This document shows positions 1-7,261 of a DNA stretch of 10,880 nucleotides, piece by piece; within the stretch, counting starts at the first letter, position 1; each line of letters opens with the position of its first letter. The stretch is taken from positions 1 through 10,880 of the forward strand of contig JALWEA010000320.1 in assembly GCA_027039465.1 (NCBI GenBank), read 5' to 3'. The notes beneath the pieces are model-generated. The model was not told the origin of the DNA. It searched no databases and saw only the letters and a program-made list of their open reading frames with translations. The position numbers were made by a program, and so were the translations under genes. Origin of the DNA: Calditrichia bacterium (lineage in GTDB: Bacteria > Calditrichota > Calditrichia > Calditrichales > Calditrichaceae).

Positions 1-2
1 AA

Positions 3-716
3 CATATTTACAACTTAGGCTTTCGTAATTTCGCCGAATATTTGAAATACGTGGAAAACGATCCTTCCGGTAAGGAATTAGCCACATTAGCCGATCGAAT
101 TTCTACCAACCATACTTATTTTAACCGCGAAAGTATTCATTTCGACTATTTGCGCGACACGGTTATTCCGTATTGGGAAAGCCGATTAACGGGCGACGAG
201 AAAATGCGTGTGTGGTCGGCCGGGTGTTCAACCGGTGAAGAGGCTTACCAAATTGCCATGATATTGACCGAGCGTTTCGGGCCGCTGCGTGTGCGACGGA
301 AAGGGGCGATTTTGGCTACCGATATTTCGCGGGAAGTATTACGAAAGGCGGCACAAGGCCGTTTTTCCGCCGATAATGTTGCCCGTTTAAAAAAAGAGTG
401 GATTCAAAAATATTTTTTTCAAATCGGATCGTATGAATTTGAAGTTAAAAATTTTTTAAAAGAATTAATCCTGTTCCGGCGGCTGAATTTGATGCGTGAC
501 GCTTTTCCGTTTAAACGCAAATTTCATGTAATTTTCTGCCGTAATGTGATGATTTATTTTGACGAACTTACCAGGCGCAAACTGTTGGCTCAATTTCATC
601 GCTATTTAATGCCAGGCGGATTTCTGTTTATCGGTCATTCGGAAAACCTGAGTTATGATCAATCGTTTTTCAAATATCTTAGGCCGTCGGTTTATGTGCA
701 CGAGGCAAAGCCATGA
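3..716 (+). CDS. cheR: Chemotaxis protein methyltransferase CheR (5' end outside window)
   Basis: CheR transfers methyl groups from S-adenosylmethionine to glutamates on chemoreceptor cytoplasmic domains, the adaptation arm of chemotaxis. The frame is open from position 3 to the TGA at 714-716, and residues before the first possible start (TTG at 42) already match the family (NLGFRNFAEYLKYVENDPSG). The gene therefore begins left of the window and the TTG is not the real start. Visible family motifs in order are ISTNHTYFNRE (end of the N-terminal helical domain), the SAM-binding loop SAGCSTGEE, ATDIS, the IFCRNVMIYFD block and GGFLFIGHSENL near the C-terminus. About 30-50 N-terminal residues are probably missing. 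Its stop overlaps the cheB start by four bases (ATGA), which suggests translational coupling. Identification is firm; only the 5' end is unknown. Confidence 0.96.
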   Translation, partial: HIYNLGFRNFAEYLKYVENDPSGKELATLADRISTNHTYFNRESIHFDYLRDTVIPYWESRLTGDEKMRVWSAGCSTGEEAYQIAMILTERFGPLRVRRKGAILATDISREVLRKAAQGRFSADNVARLKKEWIQKYFFQIGSYEFEVKNFLKELILFRRLNLMRDAFPFKRKFHVIFCRNVMIYFDELTRRKLLAQFHRYLMPGGFLFIGHSENLSYDQSFFKYLRPSVYVHEAKP

Positions 717-1777
717 GTTCCGTAAATGTTTTAATTGTGGATGATTCGGCATTGGTCCGTCAAGTACTTTTGCGCGGGTTAAGCCAAGATCCTGAAATTC
801 GGGTGGTGGGCACGGCCGGAGATCCATACAAAGCGCAAGAACTGATCAATGAACGAAAACCCGATGTGCTGACATTGGATATTGAAATGCCGCGTATGAA
901 CGGGTTGCTGTTTTTAAAACGACTCATGCGCCGGAGCCCTTTACCGGTTATTATGGTTAGCGCTTTAACGGAACGAGGCTCTAGGATCACTTTGGAAGCC
1001 TTAGCCAGCGGCGCCGTCGATTTTATCTTGAAACCAACGGCGAATATTCGCCAAAATTTAACTTCAATGATGGAAGAATTGCGCACCAAAATCAAAGTTG
1101 CCGCTAAAATAAACCGCCATTTTTTTGAACGATATTCGGAAACGAAGCGACAGCCGACGAATCATCGCATCGAAACGCTGCATTCTCTTTCGGATAAAAT
1201 CATTGCCATTGGGGCTTCAACGGGCGGTCCGGAAGCTTTGCGCACGGTTCTCGCTGCGTTTCCGGCCAATGCACCGGCAACCCTGGTTGTGCAGCACATG
1301 CCTGCGGGATTTACCGAACAATTGGCCCGTCGTTTAAATGATGAAACGGCTTTGAATGTTAAAGAGGCTCGTTCCGGTGATCCGGTTGTACGGGGACAGG
1401 TTTTAATTGCCCCCGGAGACTACCATCTGCAGCTTGTTCGCCATGAAGGAGACTACCGGGTGATTTGTCGGAAAGGAGCGCGGATGAACGGGCATCGCCC
1501 GAGTGTGGATGTGCTGTTTCGTTCGGTCGCCAAATATGCCGGCGCTAACGCCATCGGCGTGATGCTCACCGGCATGGGGGATGACGGCGCCGATGCCATG
1601 GCGGTGCTGCGAAAAACGGGTGCTTTTACCCTCGCGCAAGATGCGCAAACATCAGTGGTTTTTGGTATGCCCAAAGAAGCCTATTTGCGCGGCGGAGCAA
1701 GCCGGTTACTGCCTTTGAATGAAATTCCCCTTGCCATCATCGATTATTTGAACGGGAGATCGATATGGCGGAATTAG
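713..1777 (+). CDS. cheB: CheB, receptor methylesterase/glutamine deamidase with receiver domain
   Basis: CheB removes methyl groups from chemoreceptors and opposes CheR; in many species it also deamidates receptor glutamines. The 354 residues are normal for the family. The N-terminal receiver domain (about 1-120) has the acidic pair D10/D11, phosphoacceptor D56 in LTLDIEMP, and the FILKP lysine region. A linker of roughly 40 residues leads to the methylesterase domain (about 160-350). This shows the catalytic serine S169 in IGASTGGPEAL, H195 in VQHMPAGFT and D291 in GMGDDGADAM, equivalent to the known Ser-His-Asp triad. The ATG at 713 has GAGG seven bases upstream. The gene overlaps cheR by 4 bases and cheD by 13, so the three adaptation enzymes are probably made from one message. 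No key residue is missing. Confidence 0.97.
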   Translation: MSSVNVLIVDDSALVRQVLLRGLSQDPEIRVVGTAGDPYKAQELINERKPDVLTLDIEMPRMNGLLFLKRLMRRSPLPVIMVSALTERGSRITLEALASGAVDFILKPTANIRQNLTSMMEELRTKIKVAAKINRHFFERYSETKRQPTNHRIETLHSLSDKIIAIGASTGGPEALRTVLAAFPANAPATLVVQHMPAGFTEQLARRLNDETALNVKEARSGDPVVRGQVLIAPGDYHLQLVRHEGDYRVICRKGARMNGHRPSVDVLFRSVAKYAGANAIGVMLTGMGDDGADAMAVLRKTGAFTLAQDAQTSVVFGMPKEAYLRGGASRLLPLNEIPLAIIDYLNGRSIWRN

Positions 1778-2250
1778 TGGCTGGCGTTGGGGATATTGTG
1801 GTGAGCCGGAATGTTAATGATTGTTTGAAAACCTATGCTTTGGGATCCTGCGTGGCGGTCATTATTTACGCCCCGGCTCAAAAAGTGGCGGCGCTGGCAC
1901 ATGTTGCTTTGCCCGATTCTTCGTTGGCCGGAGATCGTAGCTCTAAAAAAGCGGGATATTTTGCCGATACTTCCATTCCGGAGATGGTGCGCCTTCTAAA
2001 AAAACTCGGCATTCAAAACAGTCGTCAAGTTTGGGTTAAGTTGGTCGGAGGAGCCAATCTTTTGGATTCGAATCGCAAGTTTGATATCGGCAAACGTAAT
2101 GTTTTGGCCATACGAAAACAGTTGTGGAAGTATCGATTGGGAGCTATTGCGGAAGCGGTTGGCGGCAAGATGAGTCGCACGGTTTCCGTGAACGTTAAGG
2201 ACGGACGTGTTGAAGTCTTTTCACCGAAAACGGGAAAAACGGATTTGTAG
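1765..2250 (+). CDS. cheD: CheD, chemoreceptor glutamine deamidase
   Basis: CheD deamidates specific receptor glutamines to glutamates, and in CheC/CheD systems it couples receptor state to CheY-P removal. The 161-residue protein is the usual size. The catalytic residues established for Thermotoga CheD have clear counterparts: C29 in YALGSCV, H46 in LAHVALPDS (17 residues after the cysteine, as in Thermotoga) and T23 (six before it). Further family blocks are VGGANLLDS, FDIGKRNV and the C-terminal AEAVGGKMSRTVSVNVKDGRVEV. The ATG at 1765 lies inside the end of cheB and has GGGAG six bases upstream. No CheC is visible in the window; the nearest CheC/CheX-type protein is encoded about 450 bases downstream. 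This copy looks catalytically intact, unlike the CheD domain at 9539. Confidence 0.96.
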   Translation: MAELVAGVGDIVVSRNVNDCLKTYALGSCVAVIIYAPAQKVAALAHVALPDSSLAGDRSSKKAGYFADTSIPEMVRLLKKLGIQNSRQVWVKLVGGANLLDSNRKFDIGKRNVLAIRKQLWKYRLGAIAEAVGGKMSRTVSVNVKDGRVEVFSPKTGKTDL

Positions 2251-2268
2251 AAAAATTTGGGGGATCTT

Positions 2269-2646
2269 ATGCATCGGATTTTAATCGTAGACGATTCCTT
2301 TACGGCTCGATCTTTAATTAAAAAAAGCGTAAATATTTGCGGTTTGCAGGATGCCCTATTTTGGGAAGCGGATAACGGGAAGCGTGCTCTGGAAATTTTA
2401 CGCAATGAATCCATTGATTTGGTACTCACCGATGTGAACATGCCGGAAATGGACGGGCTGAATTTATTAAAGCGTATTAAAAGCTCGCCTAAATTATTCG
2501 ATGTACCGGTGGTCGTGATTACAAGTTTAAAAAACGATACTTCCGAGCGATTAATGCTTCAAGAACATGCTACTGCCGTTTTGGGCAAACCGATCGCCAT
2601 TCCGGAGATGTATCGTTTATTGAAAGATACTTTGCACATGATTTGA
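2269..2646 (+). CDS. Single-domain response regulator (CheY-like)
   Basis: This 125-residue stand-alone receiver domain has no output domain. The acidic pair D8/D9, phosphoacceptor D55 in LTDVNMPEMDG, T85 in VVVITSL and K107 in VLGKP are all present, so phosphorylation by a kinase is expected. The position that is Tyr or Phe in motor-binding CheY proteins (three before the lysine) is V104 here, so it probably does not act as the main motor-binding CheY. A TTG start at 2257 is possible. I prefer the ATG at 2269 because the run GGGGG (2259-2263) sits five bases before it and the protein then begins at the first beta strand. It lies 18 bases after cheD and before the CheX-like gene, suggesting an accessory regulator or phosphate sink in chemotaxis; the exact role is unknown. 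Confidence 0.9.
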   Translation: MHRILIVDDSFTARSLIKKSVNICGLQDALFWEADNGKRALEILRNESIDLVLTDVNMPEMDGLNLLKRIKSSPKLFDVPVVVITSLKNDTSERLMLQEHATAVLGKPIAIPEMYRLLKDTLHMI

Positions 2647-2649
2647 CAA

Positions 2650-2688
2650 AACGGATTTTAGGCTGTTGCGGAATTAACGGACTTTAGG
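2650..2688 (+). repeat. Short direct repeat before the CheX-like gene
   Basis: Two 13-base copies, AACGGATTTTAGG (2650-2662) and AACGGACTTTAGG (2676-2688), match at 12 of 13 positions and are offset by 26 bases. The second copy contains part of the ribosome binding site of the gene at 2698. It may be a duplicated leader segment or simply chance in a 51-base gap. Confidence 0.4.
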
Positions 2689-2697
2689 AGAAATGCC

Positions 2698-3144
2698 ATG
2701 CAAAATGACGATGTGTTTCTATCCATGCGCAGAGCAATGGAAGAAGCAAGCGAACGATTGTTTTTTAGAGAATTGATTGATGTGAATTCAAAACCATCCG
2801 ATCAGGTATTTCGTTCCGGAGATTATCAGGTCATTTTAAAGGTGACGAATCCTTTTAAAGGGCAGATACAGCTTTTCTTTCCAAAAGATTCCGCAGCACA
2901 GTTGGTAACCGAAATGCTGGGTGAACCGGTGGATGAAATCGAAAAAATTAAAGACGGATTAGCCGAGTTTGGCAATACTTTTGGCGGTTTGTTTTTTAAA
3001 AATTTCCTTCGATCGAACGGCGCCTATCAAATGGGATTGCCCGAATGCAGGCAAATGGGAAACAAAAAAGCCGTTTCTTTGGATCGGGTTTGGGTTTTTG
3101 ATTTGGATGACGTGAACATCTATGCCGGAATACAGAAGGAATAA
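2698..3144 (+). CDS. CheX/CheC-family CheY-phosphate phosphatase-like protein
   Basis: A 148-residue soluble protein whose central part resembles the CheX domain, a family that dephosphorylates CheY-P. The family signature is Glu-x2-Asn on a helix with a proline about 22 residues later. Here E90 and N93 lie in GLAEFGNTFGGLFF, and P115 lies in MGLPECR, one residue closer than the usual spacing. Preceding strands (YQVILKVTNPFKGQIQLFFPKD) fit the CheX/CheC fold, as does the helix of AAQLVTEMLGEPVDE. Only one E-x2-N motif is visible, as in CheX rather than CheC. The ATG at 2698 has AGGAG seven bases upstream. The context between two CheY-like genes supports a phosphatase role, which is inferred from the motif and not proven. 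Confidence 0.78.
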   Translation: MQNDDVFLSMRRAMEEASERLFFRELIDVNSKPSDQVFRSGDYQVILKVTNPFKGQIQLFFPKDSAAQLVTEMLGEPVDEIEKIKDGLAEFGNTFGGLFFKNFLRSNGAYQMGLPECRQMGNKKAVSLDRVWVFDLDDVNIYAGIQKE

Positions 3145-3368
3145 AAGTACCCTCAGCAGGAAATTTTTTCTTACAAATTGTTTTGAGCAGCATTGAGGAT
3201 ATTGGTTCGTCGTTGATATTTGGGGCGTTAAACGCTCGATAAATAATTGGCATATTTGTTGAAGATAAAATCAGGGGATACTTTATTTCCGAATTAAGAA
3301 CGTGGCTCTGAGTGCGTTCGGTGGTGATAAATGCCCTCGGATGAATGTTTAAAAGGGAGTACTCCGAA
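3145..3368 (+). other. Intergenic gap between the CheX-like gene and cheY
   Basis: This is the longest gap inside the chemotaxis part of the window, about 224 bases with no credible ORF. It contains a small palindrome, GCGTT-A-AACGC (3225-3235), which a G-T and a G-C pair extend outwards. A sequence resembling a sigma-54 promoter, TGGCATATTTGTTGA (3248-3262), lies nearby but lacks the conserved GC of the -12 element. A promoter for cheY is plausible here because of the gap length, but no site is convincing. The weak hairpin and T-run near 3150-3172 is too short to call a terminator. Confidence 0.4.
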
Positions 3369-3752
3369 ATGTTGGAAAACAAGCGCATCTTATTTGTGGA
3401 TGATTCACCTACCATGAGGCGTATTATTGCCAATGCGTTAAAGAATTTGGGCGTTACTCAATACGATGAAGCCGAAAACGGTTTGGATGCTTTGGAGAAA
3501 TTGCATGAAAATCAATATGATATTGTGTTGACCGATTGGAATATGCCTGAGATGTCCGGTAAGGAATTTGTCGAATTTGTGCGCAAAGACGATCGCTGGC
3601 GCACTTTACCGATTTTAATGATCACCACAAGGGGCATGGAAGAGGATGTATTAACCGCCATACGCATCGGTGTTAACGGCTACATTGTTAAACCGTTTAC
3701 GCCGGATATTCTGAAGAAAAAAATGTTGGATTTACTAGGGCACACCGAATAA
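3369..3752 (+). CDS. cheY: CheY, chemotaxis response regulator
   Basis: This 127-residue receiver carries the signal from CheA to the flagellar motor switch. It has every classical CheY residue: acidic pair D11/D12, phosphoacceptor D56 in LTDWNMPEMSG, T86 in LMITTRG, switch aromatic Y105 and K108 in NGYIVKPF. The WNMP block and the ENKRILFVDDSPTMRRI opening are typical of true CheY. An upstream in-frame ATG exists at 3345, but the ATG at 3369 is preferred: GGGAG (3355-3359) lies nine bases before it and the protein then has normal length. It is followed 12 bases later by cheZ, its dedicated phosphatase. Of the two single-domain regulators here, this one is the likelier motor-binding protein. 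Confidence 0.95.
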   Translation: MLENKRILFVDDSPTMRRIIANALKNLGVTQYDEAENGLDALEKLHENQYDIVLTDWNMPEMSGKEFVEFVRKDDRWRTLPILMITTRGMEEDVLTAIRIGVNGYIVKPFTPDILKKKMLDLLGHTE

Positions 3753-3764
3753 GCTGGGGGGAAG

Positions 3765-4409
3765 ATGAGAGAAATTAACGGTATCGATGATTTGATCCAA
3801 AGGCTCAACGAGCTGGATGCCAATATTGAGACCAACTCGGAAGCAATCCCTTTGGTTCATGATCTGTTTAATTTCATTAAGGACATTATTCCTTTAATGC
3901 TGGAAGTAAATGCTTTTATGAAAGACGGTTCTCAAAAAATTCCTTCCGCTTCGGATAATTTGCAATTTGTTTCCCAAACAACGGAAATGGCCACTCATGA
4001 AATTCTAGACCGGTTGGAATTCGTCAATCGGAAAATAGCGGAAATAAAACAGGAAATCGGGCAAAAGAACGATTCCGAGACGATTTTAAAGCACATTAAA
4101 ACGCTTGAAAATAAAACATCCGAAATCTATTTGGCGTTCCAATTTCAGGATATTACCAATCAACAATTGGAATATGTGAATCGTATTTTAAATGCAATTT
4201 ATCAGAAATTTGTCGAATTGTTCAATACCTCATTGAAAGTTCGTGCTCGAACGCTTTTCGGGAAGGATTTACTTGCGGCCATTGAAAAGGAGTTGCAAAA
4301 AGGAGATCATCAAACGGACATGCAAAAATTCAATAAGGCAACTACGGATATTGTGCGACGAAATGAGGTTTCTCAGGACTTAATCGATAAATATTTTGCG
4401 CAGAAATAA
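3765..4409 (+). CDS. cheZ: CheZ, CheY-phosphate phosphatase
   Basis: CheZ speeds hydrolysis of CheY-P and ends the motor signal. The 214-residue length and almost entirely helical sequence fit the family's long four-helix dimer. The active-site block AFQFQDITNQQLEYV places D129 and Q133 at the spacing of E. coli D143/Q147; the glutamine is the residue that positions the attacking water. The extreme C-terminus, SQDLIDKYF (203-211), forms the expected CheY-tethering peptide after a polar linker. The ATG at 3765 follows a very purine-rich GGGGGGAAG directly upstream. Adjacency to cheY (12 bases) supports the call. CheZ is best known from Proteobacteria, so finding it beside a CheX-like phosphatase and CheD is notable. 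Confidence 0.92.
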   Translation: MREINGIDDLIQRLNELDANIETNSEAIPLVHDLFNFIKDIIPLMLEVNAFMKDGSQKIPSASDNLQFVSQTTEMATHEILDRLEFVNRKIAEIKQEIGQKNDSETILKHIKTLENKTSEIYLAFQFQDITNQQLEYVNRILNAIYQKFVELFNTSLKVRARTLFGKDLLAAIEKELQKGDHQTDMQKFNKATTDIVRRNEVSQDLIDKYFAQK

Positions 4410-4429
4410 AAGAACGGGAAGGACGGGAG

Positions 4430-4729
4430 ATGCAAAATAAAACGGATTTTTTTGATAAAGATCAGGGGAAGATCTTTACGAATATTCATCAAAAAAACGT
4501 CAGCAGAAAATCGGTGATTAAACGGGATCAATTGGTTGTGGGGCAGCCGAGGAAAATCGAACACTCTTTACAGGTTTCCGAATCCCATCATGACGGGAAA
4601 GTAACCCCCATATACAACGATGATGAGTTAATCGGCATTATCTACGAATGCAGTTGCGGTAAAGTTGCGCAAATTTTGTTCGATTTTGAAGAACAAAGTC
4701 AGGTAGAGCGGACCGCAGCTACAGGTTAA
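4430..4729 (+). CDS. Small conserved-looking protein with a CSCG motif, function unknown
   Basis: I do not recognise this 99-residue protein. The first 50 residues are charged, polar and probably disordered (many Lys, Gln, Asn). Residues 58-88 look like a compact folded segment, VTPIYNDDELIGIIYECSCG followed by KVAQILFDFEE, with C74 and C76 in a C-x-C arrangement and two histidines at 53-54. The cysteines could bind a metal, possibly across a dimer, or be redox active; that is speculation. There is no signal peptide or membrane segment. GGGAAGGA (4416-4423) gives a good ribosome binding site for the ATG at 4430. It starts 20 bases after cheZ and ends 22 bases before fapA, so it belongs to the same transcription unit and is a real gene. 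Confidence 0.8.
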   Translation: MQNKTDFFDKDQGKIFTNIHQKNVSRKSVIKRDQLVVGQPRKIEHSLQVSESHHDGKVTPIYNDDELIGIIYECSCGKVAQILFDFEEQSQVERTAATG

Positions 4730-4751
4730 GAAAATAGGATTTGGTTCAATC

Positions 4752-6191
4752 GTGGAAAATATCAAAGTAAATATTGATCCTCAGGGATTAAAGGCTACCA
4801 TTACCATCACTTCTTCCGGTGATGCTTTTCCATCTCGCAACGATTTGATTGCCGCTTTGAAGGAAGCCGGTATTCGCTACGGAGTAAGTCGTGAAGTTTT
4901 TGAGGATATTCTCGCTAAAAAAGAGCCCGTCTACAATCGAGTTATTGCTCAGGGGAAGCCGCCTAAAAAGGGTAAACCTGCTCAATTAATTTGGGATGTT
5001 CCTTTGGCCCCGGAAGATACGGAGAATAAGAAACGTATTGATTTTAAGCAGGGAATGAAGTTTATCCCTGTAAAAGCCGGTCAGGTATTGGTAACGAAAA
5101 TACCACCCGAGCAAGGAATCGACGGGCGTTCCGTTACAGGAGAAGTAATCCCTTCGCTTGGAGATGATGTTGAACTGCCCGCGGGTAGAAATGTGACGGT
5201 TTCCGAAGACGGTCTTAAATTGATGGCTGCTATCGACGGATCGGCCTATCGGCAGCAAGATAAAATTCATGTGGATAAGGTGCTGCAAATTAAGGGAGAT
5301 GTCAGTTACGGGACGGGTAATGTTAAATTTAACGGGCCGGTGGTCATTGAGGGTGATGTGCGCTCCGGATTTCGGGTGGAAGCGCGCGATTCCATTGTCA
5401 TTAACGGAAATGTGGAAGCGGCCCATATTTATTCCCAACAGGGTGATGTAACAATCAATTACGGTGTGGTCGGTAAAAACCGGGCTAAAATTTTAGCAGG
5501 CGGTAATTTGACCTGCGGTTTTATTCAGGATGCCACCGTCGGCGTGCGTGGCGACTTAAACGTGCAGCACTATGTAATTAACAGCAGCGTTTCGGTAGGG
5601 GGCATGATAACCGTTAAAGGCGAAGAAGGACAGATTCGCGGCGGAAGCTTGACCTCTGAAAAGGGCATTGTGGCTACCATCGTTGGATCACCCCGCAATA
5701 TTTATACGGAATTGAAAATAATCGGTAGCGGGCCGAACAGCTCGCAACGTAAATTGTGGGAATTGAGCCGACTGCGCACGGATTTGACATTGAGGTATTC
5801 CACGCTTGAAAAACGTTTTCGTTTTCTAGCGTTACTTAAAAAAGAAGTTAAAGAGCTTTCAAAGGAACGCTTGGCCGAACTTACTTATTTGGGCGGTGAA
5901 TTGAAACGTCTTAAAAATCGTTTGATGCAATTGGATGATGAAGAAATTGTTCTTCAAAAGGAAGCAGCCAAAGAGCGTCTGTTAAAAGAAGTGGTTATCG
6001 AGGGTAAGTTGTATCCCAATGTTCATATCGAAATTAACGGCCTCGGTTTTCAATCCGATGAAATGCTGGAAGGTGTTAAGATTTATCGTTTTAAAGACGA
6101 ATTGATTGTGGAGTCTTTAAAAGAGATGACGGATGAAACCTACGACATTTTTATCCCTGGAGATAAGCGGGAAGCAAAAGCAGGTGAATGA
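4752..6191 (+). CDS. fapA: FapA (DUF342) family protein, flagellar assembly-associated
   Basis: This 479-residue cytoplasmic protein belongs to the DUF342/FapA family. A member in Vibrio vulnificus has been linked to flagellar assembly; the biochemical role is otherwise unclear. The N-terminal part (about 1-115) ends in the conserved block IDGRSVTGEVIPSLGDDVEL, then NVTVSEDGLKLMAAIDG. Residues about 165-320 are a run of short beta repeats rich in G-D/N-V (IKGDVSYGTGNVKF, VVIEGDV, IVINGNV, GDVTINYGVVG), consistent with a beta-helix. Residues about 335-405 are a charged coiled coil (KKEVKELSKERLAELTYLGG), followed by a small C-terminal beta segment. The start is GTG at 4752 with only a weak AGGA at 4736-4739; no better in-frame start lies upstream. 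Position between cheZ and a GAF protein agrees with a motility role. Confidence 0.9.
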   Translation: MENIKVNIDPQGLKATITITSSGDAFPSRNDLIAALKEAGIRYGVSREVFEDILAKKEPVYNRVIAQGKPPKKGKPAQLIWDVPLAPEDTENKKRIDFKQGMKFIPVKAGQVLVTKIPPEQGIDGRSVTGEVIPSLGDDVELPAGRNVTVSEDGLKLMAAIDGSAYRQQDKIHVDKVLQIKGDVSYGTGNVKFNGPVVIEGDVRSGFRVEARDSIVINGNVEAAHIYSQQGDVTINYGVVGKNRAKILAGGNLTCGFIQDATVGVRGDLNVQHYVINSSVSVGGMITVKGEEGQIRGGSLTSEKGIVATIVGSPRNIYTELKIIGSGPNSSQRKLWELSRLRTDLTLRYSTLEKRFRFLALLKKEVKELSKERLAELTYLGGELKRLKNRLMQLDDEEIVLQKEAAKERLLKEVVIEGKLYPNVHIEINGLGFQSDEMLEGVKIYRFKDELIVESLKEMTDETYDIFIPGDKREAKAGE

Positions 6192-6195
6192 TATC

Positions 6196-7167
6196 ATGAC
6201 AGATAAAAAATTATTATCCAATGAAATAACATTCTTAATGAGCGACTTGGCAACACTCATTTATCAGGTGACGGATTTCGATGTAGCCTTAGACATGGTG
6301 TTGGATACGTATGTGGAATATTTCAAAATAAACCATGTGGCGATTGCCCGTTTCCATGAAGATGAAGAACAATTCGTGATAATAAAAAGTCGGGAGTTCG
6401 ATCAAGACTTAAGGGAAAAATTAAAATTTGATCTTTTTACTTCCATTAACGGTTACATTATTCGCAAAGAACGTGTGTCACGATTCGACAAACTAAAAGA
6501 CGGACTAAAAATCGGTGAACAAACAATTTCAATCGGCGCTCAACTTCGTACACTCTATTTTATCCCATTCCGGTTTCATGAACAGGTTAATGCTTTCTTA
6601 ATTGTTGTGATTCATGAAGGAGAAGATGATTTAACGGAAGAACGGATAAAACTTCTATCGTCGTTTACGAATTTAATGGCTCCTGTTTTTCATGCTTTCG
6701 GTTCGGTGAAAAAGAGACGGCGCGGATTTGAAAATATTATTAGTAAGATTATTAAAGATCGTATTTATGAAGCACGGTTGGGATTGTATCCGGTTTCGTT
6801 TGCTATTTTTCGATTGAGCCTTTGGCATGAGATGATTTCTACCGTGGCATTGGAAGATACGGTACGCTCGTATCAAGAACTGTTCGATAAAAAGTTGGCT
6901 TCGGTCGGCGATGTTATCTGGTTAACATTGGATACGGCTTTTTTTATTTTTCCCAATGCCGATTTATTTACTTCGGAAAGTTTATGCAGTAACCTTAAAG
7001 ACGAAATGCAAACTCTGTTTAACGAACAGGAAAGTCAGATCAAAGTGGATTTGAAATATGTTACAATCAGTTATCCGCAATCCGGCGAAGATGCCGGGCA
7101 AATTATCAGCCAATTGTGGTTAAGACTGTTTGACGAACTACGTGGTGATTCATTTACCGGCTCTTAA
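6196..7167 (+). CDS. GAF-domain protein with a degenerate GGDEF-like C-terminal domain
   Basis: A 323-residue soluble protein, probably regulatory. Residues about 10-175 look like a GAF sensor domain: helix LATLIYQVTDFDVALDMVLD, strand HVAIARFHEDEEQFVI, then INGYIIRKE, and LRTLYFIPFRFHEQVNAFLIV before LTEERIKLLSSFTNLMAPVF. The C-terminal part has the rise and fall of a GGDEF domain (VSFAIFRLSLW, VRSYQELFDKKL, GDVIWLTLDTAFFIFPNAD, and a late YPQSGEDAGQIISQLW), but the GGDEF signature aligns with TLDTA (244-248). It should therefore not make cyclic di-GMP. The GGDEF relation is my inference from pattern, not a clear match. ATG 6196 has AGGTGA eight bases upstream and lies four bases after fapA; an upstream in-frame ATG at 6133 inside fapA is less likely. 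Confidence 0.8.
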   Translation: MTDKKLLSNEITFLMSDLATLIYQVTDFDVALDMVLDTYVEYFKINHVAIARFHEDEEQFVIIKSREFDQDLREKLKFDLFTSINGYIIRKERVSRFDKLKDGLKIGEQTISIGAQLRTLYFIPFRFHEQVNAFLIVVIHEGEDDLTEERIKLLSSFTNLMAPVFHAFGSVKKRRRGFENIISKIIKDRIYEARLGLYPVSFAIFRLSLWHEMISTVALEDTVRSYQELFDKKLASVGDVIWLTLDTAFFIFPNADLFTSESLCSNLKDEMQTLFNEQESQIKVDLKYVTISYPQSGEDAGQIISQLWLRLFDELRGDSFTGS

Positions 7168-7261
7168 AATCGTATTTACGGCAAATGAAAAAGCGGTTTA
7201 AGTTTATCGTGCTTTAACATCGGAATAAAAAATATCCTAATTTTATGGTAAAGGAAAAAAT

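Noticed and set aside
3150..3172. Hairpin CCT/AGG followed by a T-run after the CheX-like gene
   Set aside because: A stem of three base pairs is too weak for an intrinsic terminator.
3214..3242. Possible sigma-28 promoter with CTCGATAA before cheY
   Set aside because: The -10 matches six of eight consensus bases, but no good TAAAGTTT-type -35 lies at the required spacing.
3248..3262. Sigma-54-like promoter TGGCATATTTGTTGA before cheY
   Set aside because: The -24 half fits, but the conserved GC of the -12 element is GA here, so it is not convincing.
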